From Kineosporia corallincola (lineage in GTDB: Bacteria; Actinomycetota; Actinomycetes; Actinomycetales; Kineosporiaceae), in the NCBI RefSeq assembly GCF_018499875.1, contig NZ_JAHBAY010000010.1:186001-250000 (forward strand): 64,000 nt of DNA, written 5' to 3'. Both the position numbers and the translations under genes were made by a program. The first letter of the stretch is position 1, and the number at the start of each line of letters is the position of its first letter. Shown one piece after another: positions 19,416 through 26,407 of this stretch. Under the pieces are notes generated by a model. The model saw only the letters and a list, made by a program, of their open reading frames with translations. It was not told the DNA's origin and did not search any database.

Positions 19416-20792
19416 TCATCGGGGCGCCTGACGGAGCAGGCGGTCGATGCTGTCCGGAAGGAACCGGTCCGGCGCGGTGAACCCCAGCGCGGCAGCCTGT
19501 TCCAGCTGCCCGTGGTGGTCAGGGTGATCCGGGTCGCCGAGAGCGGTGAGCAGGTGCTGGAGCCCGTCGGAGCCGTCGAGCCCTTCCGGGGGTGAGGCCC
19601 GGTGGCCGTCTGTGCAGCGGGGGTAGCTCACGGCCGGGTCGGGCGGGTGCACGGCCTCCAGGGTGATGAGCACCTCCCACTCGCGGAACACGCCGTGGAA
19701 CCAGCGCAGCCGCTCGCCCGGTTCGCCGATCAGCGACGACAGCCGGGTGTAGGCCAGCCGGCCCGGGCGGACACCGGCCGGCCCGGTTGCGCCGACCTGA
19801 TCGAACTGCCCGCACAGCCCCTCCTCCCACTCGAAGACGGCCGGTAGCAAACGGTTCAGCTCCAGCAGGGAGACGTCGCCCGCCAGTTCCAGCCGTCGCC
19901 AGATCACCGGGTCGGTGCCGGCCACCTCGACCCGCACCCGGAACACCCGGCCGGGTCCGGGGTGCCGGACGAAGTCGCTGAGCAGATTGTCGGCGTACAG
20001 CTCCACGTCGTCGTGCCCCAGCAGCCCGGCGAGCTGCCGGGCCCGCAGCCGCACCAGGTGCAGGTGGGTGGCGACGCCCTCACCGTGCGGGGCCGGCCTG
20101 GCCTCCAGAGCCTGCCGGAGATCGCCGAGAATTCCTGCGGCGTCGAGGTCTTCGTAGTATCGCAGCTGGGTGTCGGCAGCCCAGGCCCGTCCCCGGTCCC
20201 GGTCGGCGTCGGCCTCGGCGGCGGAGCCGCACCACAGCTCGTGAAACCCCTGCGGGGCGAACAGGTCGTCGTCGATCGACCCGCGCAGTCCGTGCTCGTG
20301 CCCGCCGTAGGAGAACACCGCGCCGATCGTGCGGCCACCCGTGCCGCGCTGCCCGAACCGCCAGGCCCGCAACAGCTTCGGGGTGGCCGGTCTGCTCCAC
20401 TCCGGGGCGGGCCCGGGGTGCCGGGCCACCAGTTCCTCGGCCTCGCGGCGGATCGCCTCCGGGCCGATCTCCGCTGCCATCCGCAGCAGGCCCGTCGCTG
20501 AATCGCCCGACCGTCGCGAGGTTTCGTGGATGACGAGGGCCATCACCGCCACCACCAGCGCAGCCCGCTGGAGGTCGCTCGCTCCAGCCGATGGGCAGGT
20601 CTCGAGAATGCCCAGGAAGGAGGCCATCTCGGTCTCGGCGTCGAGTCGGTGGGGGCAGGCCCCGAGACGCGACAGGAGGCCGGTGGTGATGGTGGCCACC
20701 ATGTGCCCGGCCTCGGGCCGCGGACGGGTGCCCGAGGCCCGCGCCCGGCGGGTGGCGGTGCGGTGCGGCTGGCGGCGACGGCGTCTGGACAT
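19416..20792 (-). CDS. Plasmid pRiA4b ORF-3-like family protein
   Basis: 458 residues. The carboxy-terminal 180 residues carry the pRiA4b ORF-3-like signature (FRVRVEVAGTDPVIWRRLELAGDVSLLELNRLL, with the usual GER.RW segment), a family often found as passenger genes and of unknown function. The amino-terminal half is Ala/Arg/Glu-rich with no domain I recognise. The start at 20792 is the first ATG; the first 30 residues are strongly basic and a later start at Met31 (MVATITTGLLSRLGACPHRL) is possible. It is isolated, between two repeat-rich intergenic stretches. Confidence 0.7.
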   Translation of the reverse strand: MSRRRRRQPHRTATRRARASGTRPRPEAGHMVATITTGLLSRLGACPHRLDAETEMASFLGILETCPSAGASDLQRAALVVAVMALVIHETSRRSGDSATGLLRMAAEIGPEAIRREAEELVARHPGPAPEWSRPATPKLLRAWRFGQRGTGGRTIGAVFSYGGHEHGLRGSIDDDLFAPQGFHELWCGSAAEADADRDRGRAWAADTQLRYYEDLDAAGILGDLRQALEARPAPHGEGVATHLHLVRLRARQLAGLLGHDDVELYADNLLSDFVRHPGPGRVFRVRVEVAGTDPVIWRRLELAGDVSLLELNRLLPAVFEWEEGLCGQFDQVGATGPAGVRPGRLAYTRLSSLIGEPGERLRWFHGVFREWEVLITLEAVHPPDPAVSYPRCTDGHRASPPEGLDGSDGLQHLLTALGDPDHPDHHGQLEQAAALGFTAPDRFLPDSIDRLLRQAPR

Positions 20793-20909
20793 GTCCCGAG
20801 CTTGCCCCGGGCCTCATCCCCACCGCCCCCGAAAACCCTGCCCTGTGGACAAACCCTGGATCGTGCCGACCCACCGATGTGGGGCAAGGGGGCTGGAGGG
20901 TGTGGCGCC

Positions 20910-21020
20910 GGGGATGGGGAGCTGGGATGGGGAACTGGGGATGGAGAACTAGGGATGGGGAACTGGGGATGGGGAACTGGGGATGGGGAACTGGGGATGG
21001 GGAACTGGGGATGGGGCACG
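20910..21020 (+). repeat. 14-bp G-rich tandem array, about 8 copies
   Basis: The unit GGGGATGGGGAACT is repeated with little variation, giving many G4 tracts separated by 2- or 4-base spacers. The plus strand therefore meets the G-quadruplex pattern many times over. Confidence 0.85.
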
Positions 21021-21111
21021 GAGGATGTGGCGCAAGCCCGTGCCATCGAGCCCGTATACCCGAGGCACAGCACCGAGTGCGTGGCACCGAGTGCCGAGTC
21101 TCGGGCCCAAG

Positions 21112-21230
21112 TGCCGAGTGCCGAGCCCGTTGGTGTCGAGCAGGCAGTGCCGAGCCCGTGGGTGCCGAGCAGGCAGTGCCGAGCCCGCGTGCGCCGAGCA
21201 GGCAGTGCCGAGCCCGTGGGTGCCGAGCAG
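21112..21230. repeat. 29-bp tandem repeat, about 3.5 copies
   Basis: Units begin CAGGCAGTGCCGAGCCCG at 21141, 21170 and 21199, exactly 29 bases apart, with a decayed copy before 21141. No unique spacers are present, so it is a minisatellite and not a CRISPR array. Confidence 0.8.
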
Positions 21231-21338
21231 GTGGCACAGAGTCCGCAGAGGTGAGCGCCGGGCCCGCGGGCCCAGGAAACTCCCGAGCCCGCCGACCTCA
21301 GCACCTCAGAAGCGCCTCGGCACCTCAGACCTGGCACC

Positions 21339-22499
21339 TCAGACCTGCTCGCCGAACAGCGATCGCACCCCCGCCGACGCCCGGAACTCGCGCAGAGCCA
21401 GGTCCGCGTGCCCGGCCGAGTAGCCGTTGCCGACGAGCATGGTCACGTCGGCGGCCAGGGCCTCCGCCCCGAGCGCGGCCGCGCTGAACGAGGTGGCCAT
21501 CGAGAAGTACACCACCGTGCCCCGGTCGGCGGTGGCCAGCACCGCCGCGTGCTCGCAACCCGGTACGTCCACGCAGACCACGGTGACGTCGGCGGGACCG
21601 CCTGCCGCGCGGACCTTCTCGGCGACCAGCAGGGGGTCGCGGGCGTCCGCGACCACCACGGCGGTGGCCAGTGGCTGCGGGTCCAGCCGCCCGGCGGCCA
21701 GCAGCGCCTGCCGTTCGGCGGGGGAGCGCACCACCGCGATGCGGTGTGCCGCCCCGGCCGAGCGGGCCGCGGCCAGCGACAGGCTGCCGCTCTTGCCGGC
21801 CGCCCCGATCACACAGACCACGACGGTGCCCGGCCGGGCCGTGCGCCCGGCGGCGCCCCCGGAGCTCCTCACCGTGGCGTCCTCGGCGGGCGGCAGAAGC
21901 CGTGCCGGGTAGCCGGTGGTCATCCCGCCGGCGGCCGCCTGCGTCACCACCCGGGCGGTGAGGGCCGGGGCGCCGCACACGTCGAACACCGCGAGCGCCT
22001 GCTCGGCGGGCAGGTCGTCGGGCAGCACCGCGGCGATCGAGCGGCCGAACAGCACGGCACTGCCGGAGCACGGCGCCTGCGCGGAAAGCCCGTCCCAGCC
22101 GGAGATGTCGTGGAGAACGAGGGGGGTGCAGGTGAGCGAGACCAGGGTGGCGACGCGTTGCCCCACGGCCAGGCCGAGCGGGGATGCCGGACCGGTCTCG
22201 GCGACGGTGCCGATCAGCATCCCGCCGGATCCGGTGACCGGGTTGTGCATCTTCCCCCGCTCCCGCACGATCCAGGTCACCGCCTCCCGCACCGCGTGGC
22301 CGTCGCCGTCGTGCTCGGACAGCAGCTGCCGGTGGCTCGCGGCGTCGAGGTTGAGGCGCTCCACGTCGATGCGGACCTCGTCGGCGGCCAGGGGCGCCGA
22401 CGGGTCGAGCCGCCACGCGGCCTGCGGCAGCACCCCCTCCGGCTCGACCACCCGGTGCAACCCGAACGGGGAGACGACGTCCTGCTCAATCTTCGTCAT
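21339..22499 (-). CDS. kdd: L-erythro-3,5-diaminohexanoate dehydrogenase
   Basis: 386 residues. The enzyme oxidatively deaminates 3,5-diaminohexanoate to 5-amino-3-oxohexanoate in the beta-lysine route of lysine breakdown. It matches Kdd in length, in the opening (PFGLHRVVEPEGVLPQAAWRLD) and in a Rossmann segment (VVVCVIGAAGKSGSLSLAAA). The ATG at 22499 has GGGAGGA 8 nt upstream, which decides against the ATG 12 codons earlier. It is divergent from kamA, the first enzyme of the pathway, over a 59-base shared promoter region. Confidence 0.88.
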   Translation of the reverse strand: MTKIEQDVVSPFGLHRVVEPEGVLPQAAWRLDPSAPLAADEVRIDVERLNLDAASHRQLLSEHDGDGHAVREAVTWIVRERGKMHNPVTGSGGMLIGTVAETGPASPLGLAVGQRVATLVSLTCTPLVLHDISGWDGLSAQAPCSGSAVLFGRSIAAVLPDDLPAEQALAVFDVCGAPALTARVVTQAAAGGMTTGYPARLLPPAEDATVRSSGGAAGRTARPGTVVVCVIGAAGKSGSLSLAAARSAGAAHRIAVVRSPAERQALLAAGRLDPQPLATAVVVADARDPLLVAEKVRAAGGPADVTVVCVDVPGCEHAAVLATADRGTVVYFSMATSFSAAALGAEALAADVTMLVGNGYSAGHADLALREFRASAGVRSLFGEQV

Positions 22500-22546
22500 G
22501 CCGAAAATCCTCCCGTGAAAGTCTCCAACTTCCATAAATTCTTGCT

Positions 22547-22552
22547 TATTCT
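22547..22552 (+). promoter_or_regulatory. -10 box (TATTCT) of kamA
   Basis: TATTCT ends 6 nt before the GTG at 22559, which favours that GTG over the one 3 bases earlier. The AT-rich stretch 22528-22552 is the kdd-kamA divergent promoter and a likely Lrp target. Confidence 0.45.
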
Positions 22553-22558
22553 CGAGTG

Positions 22559-24145
22559 GTGACGGAACTCATGGCGGCGAAACCCCCCATCGCCCGGACG
22601 GCGCAGCCCTACGAGTACCGGCGTCGCGAACTCGTCGAGCCGGACTGGACCCGTTTTCCAGGGTGGCGCACGGTCACGGCCGCGGAGTGGGCGAGCGCCC
22701 AGTGGCAGCGGGCGCACTGCGTGAAGTCTCTCCGGCAGCTGCACGACGTGCTGGGTGACCTGGCGCCCGACGGCTTCTACGCCGACCTGGAGCGCGACCA
22801 GCAACAGCACGCCACCATGTCGATGCTGCTCCCGCCACAGATGCTGAACACGATGGTGCGCGAAGACGGCGCGGGCGGCGCAGGCGGTGGGAACAGCGCG
22901 CACGGTGAAAACGGCGCAGGCAGTGGAAGCGGCATGGGCGCACGCCGCAGGCCCAGCAACAGCAACAGCAACGGCGACGGCGACGGCGACCAGCAGAGCA
23001 GGCACGGCGACGGTAAGGGTGACCAGCGCGGTAGGTATGAGGACCGCGACGGGCGGGGCAGAGCCTGGACGTCGTCCACCATCGGGGCCGACCCGGTGCG
23101 CCGTTACATGCTGCCGCTGGCGAGCGACCGGCACCCGGTCTGGCCGAGTCATCCCAGGGCGAGCCGGGACTCGCTGCACGAGCACGACATGTGGGTGGCC
23201 GAGGGGCTCACCCACCGCTACCCGACCAAGGTGCTGGCCGAGCTCACGTCGACCTGCCCGCAGTACTGCGGGCACTGCACCCGCATGGACCTGGTGGGCA
23301 CGTCCACGCCGTCGGTCACCAAGCTCCGGCTGACCGGCCGGCCGCAGCAGCGTTACGGGGCGATGCTCGACTACCTGCGGCGCACCCCGGGTGTCCGCGA
23401 CGTCGTGGTGTCGGGCGGCGACGTCGCGAACGTGCCCTGGCGGCAACTGGAATCGTTCCTGACCGAGCTGCTCACGATCGAGTCGGTCCGAGACGTCCGC
23501 CTGGCCACCAAGGCCCTGATGGGGCTGCCCCAGCACTGGCTCCAGGCAGACGTCCTGGCCGGGATGGAACGGGTGGCACTCCAGGCCCGGCGCCGGGGGG
23601 TGAGCCTCGCCGTGCACACGCATGTGAACACCGTGAACTCGCTGACCCCGACGGTGGCCAGGGCCTCGAAGGCGTTGCTGGAGGCCGGTGTTCGCGACGT
23701 CCGCAATCAGGGGGTGCTGATGCGGGGCGTCAACGACTCGGCGCAGGCGCTGCTGGATCTCAGTTTCGCTCTGCTCGACGAGGCGATGATCACGCCGTAC
23801 TACTTCTACATGTGCGACATGATCCCGGCCTCCGAGCACTGGAGGGTGCCGCTGTCGCGGGCGCAGGATCTCCAGCACGCGATCATGGGCTACCTGCCCG
23901 GGTTCGCCACGCCGCGCATCGTCTGCGACGTGCCGTATGTCGGCAAGCGCTGGGTTCACCAGGCGGCCACGTACGACCGGGTGCGAGGGGTCAGCACCTG
24001 GACGAAGAACTACCGCACCTCGATCGAGGGCACGGACGGCGAGGCGATCGGCCGCGGCCATCCGTACTTCGACCCGATCGACACCCTGCCGGAGGTGGGG
24101 CAGCGGTGGTGGGCGGATCAGATGGAGAGCGGGCGTGCCTCGTAA
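22559..24145 (+). CDS. kamA: Lysine 2,3-aminomutase
   Basis: 528 residues. Radical SAM, PLP-dependent enzyme that turns L-lysine into L-beta-lysine. The iron-sulfur motif CPQYCGHC provides Cys233, Cys237 and Cys240. Downstream pieces (VVSGGDVANVPW, VRNQGVLMRGVND, YYFYMCDMIPASEHWR) match the family. Unusual is a hydrophilic low-complexity block at about residues 101-175 (Gly/Ser/Asn/Asp/Gln-rich), inserted before the radical SAM core and making the protein longer than the common 410-470 residues. The final codons overlap the convergent Lrp gene by 28 bases. Confidence 0.92.
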   Translation: MTELMAAKPPIARTAQPYEYRRRELVEPDWTRFPGWRTVTAAEWASAQWQRAHCVKSLRQLHDVLGDLAPDGFYADLERDQQQHATMSMLLPPQMLNTMVREDGAGGAGGGNSAHGENGAGSGSGMGARRRPSNSNSNGDGDGDQQSRHGDGKGDQRGRYEDRDGRGRAWTSSTIGADPVRRYMLPLASDRHPVWPSHPRASRDSLHEHDMWVAEGLTHRYPTKVLAELTSTCPQYCGHCTRMDLVGTSTPSVTKLRLTGRPQQRYGAMLDYLRRTPGVRDVVVSGGDVANVPWRQLESFLTELLTIESVRDVRLATKALMGLPQHWLQADVLAGMERVALQARRRGVSLAVHTHVNTVNSLTPTVARASKALLEAGVRDVRNQGVLMRGVNDSAQALLDLSFALLDEAMITPYYFYMCDMIPASEHWRVPLSRAQDLQHAIMGYLPGFATPRIVCDVPYVGKRWVHQAATYDRVRGVSTWTKNYRTSIEGTDGEAIGRGHPYFDPIDTLPEVGQRWWADQMESGRAS

Positions 24146-24558
24146 GGGGTGGACAGCACGATGGTGGTGCGGGTGCGCACGGCGGCCTCAGTGCGGATCC
24201 GCGCGAGCAGCGCCTCGAGTGCGGCCGGGGTGGCCACCCGCACCTTGAGCAGGTAGTTCTCGTCGCCGGCCACCGAGTAGCACGACTCGATCTCGCTGAT
24301 CGGGGCCAGCCGTTCAGGCACGTCGTCGGGGGCGGAATGGTCGAGCGGGGTCACCGAGACGAACGCCGTCAGCGGAAGGTCCACGGCCTCGGACTGCACC
24401 ACGGCGGTGTACCCGCGGATGATGCCCCGCTGCTCCAGACGCCGTACCCGCTGATGCACCGCCGATGTGGACAATCCGGTGGCCCGGCCAAGATCGGTGA
24501 AACTCATCCGGCCGTCCTGCGACAGCAACCGTAAAATTTGTCGATCGATCTCCTCCAT
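24118..24558 (-). CDS. Lrp/AsnC family transcriptional regulator
   Basis: 146 residues, standard for the family. A helix-turn-helix (about 5-50; DRQILRLLSQDGRMSFTDLGRATGLSTSAVHQRVRRLE) precedes a ligand-binding RAM domain. Its 3' end overlaps that of kamA. Placement beside kamA and kdd suggests that it controls lysine use in response to lysine or a breakdown product; this is inference. Confidence 0.9.
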   Translation of the reverse strand: MEEIDRQILRLLSQDGRMSFTDLGRATGLSTSAVHQRVRRLEQRGIIRGYTAVVQSEAVDLPLTAFVSVTPLDHSAPDDVPERLAPISEIESCYSVAGDENYLLKVRVATPAALEALLARIRTEAAVRTRTTIVLSTPYEARPLSI

Positions 24559-24715
24559 CCGGCGAAGGCTACCTGTCCGAACAGGCTGGTGGCACGGGGT
24601 TTGCGGGCTGATACCGACACGTTGCGCTGCGTCACTCCCTCGTACCAGGGCAGACAGCGGAGAGCCACCGCTCGTCTGTGTCCCACGACATTCGCCGAGG
24701 TGGCAGGATCGGCCC

Positions 24716-25681
24716 GTGCCAGCTGTGTCGCCGGAATTCCCGGACCCCCGCCCCGAGCTGATGCTGCTCGACGCCGCGTCGCTCTACTTCCGTTCCTTCC
24801 ACGGTGTGCCCGGCTCGTTCACCGCCCCCGACGGGACGCCGGTGAACGCGGTGCGTGGCTTCCTCGACTCGATCGCGTACCTGGTCACACTGCGCGGCCC
24901 GGCCCGGCTGGTGGCCTGCTGGGACGAGGACTGGCGGCCGGCCTTCCGGGTCGCCGCGATCCCCTCGTACAAGGCGCACCGGGTGGCGAACCCGCGCACC
25001 AACACCGAGGAGGTGCCCGATCTGCTGCTGCCCCAGGTGCCGGTGATCGTGGAGGCGCTCCGGCTGCTCGGCATCTGCCGGGCCGGCGCCGCCGGCTACG
25101 AGGCCGACGACGTGATCGGCACGCTCACCGCCCGCCAGATCGCCTCCGGCGCAGGCCTGGTCGACGTGGTCACCGGCGACCGTGACCTGTTCCAGCTGGC
25201 GGACGACGAGCACCGGGTGCGTGTGCTCTACGTGGGCCGCGGGGTGCGGCGCCTGGAGATCGTCGACCAGGCCTGGCTCGCCACCAAGTACGGCGTGACG
25301 ACCGGGCGGATGTACGCCGAGATGGCCACCCTGCGCGGCGACCCGAGCGACGGCCTGCCCGGTGTCGCGGGCGTCGGCGAGAAGACCGCGTCCGGCCTGC
25401 TCAGCCGCTTCGGCACCCTGACCGCGTTGCGCGAGGCCGCGGCGGACCCGTCGTCTGACCTCTCGCCGGGGCAGCGCAAGAAGCTGCTGGAGGCGTCGGA
25501 CTACCTCGACGCCGCGCCGGTCGTCGTCACCGTGGCCCCCGACGCCCCGCTGCCCGACCTGCACGACACACTGCCCGCCACCCCGCCGGACCACGCGGCG
25601 CTGGTCGAGTTCGCCGCCAGATGGGGTGTGGAGAGCAGTGTTTCGCGAGTGGTGCAGGCGATGACGAAGGCGGCCGGCTGA
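24716..25681 (+). CDS. 5'-3' exonuclease (FEN-like, Pol I N-domain type)
   Basis: 321 residues. Stand-alone relative of the 5' nuclease domain of DNA polymerase I. The metal-binding acidic residues appear in MLLDAASLYFRSFHG, VACWDEDWRP, EADDVIGTL and VTGDRDLFQL, and the helix-3-turn-helix that binds DNA in RGDPSDGLPGVAGVGEKTA. It probably trims flaps or RNA primers. The GTG at 24716 starts the conserved domain; a CAGGAT box ends 6 nt before it. The frame is open upstream, but that sequence overlaps the Lrp promoter. Confidence 0.9.
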   Translation: MPAVSPEFPDPRPELMLLDAASLYFRSFHGVPGSFTAPDGTPVNAVRGFLDSIAYLVTLRGPARLVACWDEDWRPAFRVAAIPSYKAHRVANPRTNTEEVPDLLLPQVPVIVEALRLLGICRAGAAGYEADDVIGTLTARQIASGAGLVDVVTGDRDLFQLADDEHRVRVLYVGRGVRRLEIVDQAWLATKYGVTTGRMYAEMATLRGDPSDGLPGVAGVGEKTASGLLSRFGTLTALREAAADPSSDLSPGQRKKLLEASDYLDAAPVVVTVAPDAPLPDLHDTLPATPPDHAALVEFAARWGVESSVSRVVQAMTKAAG

Positions 25682-25702
25682 GGTCCGCGAGAGCCGGAAG
25701 GC

Positions 25703-26176
25703 TCAGGCGGGCAACAGATCCTTCATGCTGTTCGCCCCGGTCTTCCGGAGAGCGTCCTGGCGCACGTCCGGGCACTGCTGCTTCATGGTCGCGTCCAGGT
25801 CGGCGTCGTCCAGACTGTCGCTGCCGCGCCGGGCGCCGGTGAGGATGCTGTCCAGCACCTGGCTCAGCCCCTCGCGGGTCGCCTCCTCGTCACCGGCCTG
25901 ACCGCCCAGCAGCGCACCCTGCACGGACTCACAGGCCAGGGCGCCGAAACCCTCGGCCCCGGCCTGCTCCGCGGCCTTCTCCAGCTGCCCGTTCAGCTGG
26001 TCCAGCGTCTCCTGGGTGTCCACCGCGGCGGGGGAGGAGGCCGAGGTCTGCGGAACGGCGTCGGCCCGGTCCACCGGCTCCTCGTCGTCCCCACCGCAAC
26101 CGGCCAGCAGCAGCACGGCCGCCGGAACCGCGACCGCGGCACGCAGAGCCGACCGCTTCGACCTCACCCGGAACAT
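25703..26176 (-). CDS. Putative lipoprotein of unknown function
   Basis: 157 residues. A basic start and hydrophobic stretch end in lipobox LLAGC, so the protein is probably lipid-anchored outside the membrane. The mature part begins with an acidic, Ser/Ala-rich linker (GGDDEEPVDRADAVPQ) and continues as a mostly helical domain (TLDQLNGQLEKAAEQAG) with two Cys that could pair. No family is recognised. The ATG at 26176 is preferred because AGGAGG lies 8 nt upstream; an ATG at 26197 would put that site inside the gene. Confidence 0.7.
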   Translation of the reverse strand: MFRVRSKRSALRAAVAVPAAVLLLAGCGGDDEEPVDRADAVPQTSASSPAAVDTQETLDQLNGQLEKAAEQAGAEGFGALACESVQGALLGGQAGDEEATREGLSQVLDSILTGARRGSDSLDDADLDATMKQQCPDVRQDALRKTGANSMKDLLPA

Positions 26177-26407
26177 CACGTCGTCCTCCTCGGACATCGT
26201 CGAGCCTGTGGATCATCTGTGTGATCATCCCCTACCCAACGGGGCGCCCGGGACCGGCGCAACTCGGCGATCATGGACAAGCCGGGCAGGTGGACGCACC
26301 ATGAATTGATCTCGCGGATGTCTGCGCGACGTGTGCTGGTCGCGTGGGAAGGGCCTGGAAACGCCACAGTGGCGCCGCCAAACTTGTCCAACCTTGTTGG
26401 GAAACAC

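Larger units (their letters stand above)
20793..21338. other. Repeat-rich intergenic region
   Basis: 546 bases without a supported gene, between two minus-strand genes. It contains a 14-bp G-rich array (20910-21020) and a 29-bp array (about 21112-21230), both annotated separately. Frames crossing it are repeat translations. Confidence 0.7.

Noticed and set aside
16249-19419. 1056-residue minus-strand open frame
   Set aside because: It is a shadow of helY and the 24-bp repeats; no conserved motif is seen.
21112-21230. CRISPR-like regular repeats
   Set aside because: Units follow each other without spacers and no cas gene is present in the window.
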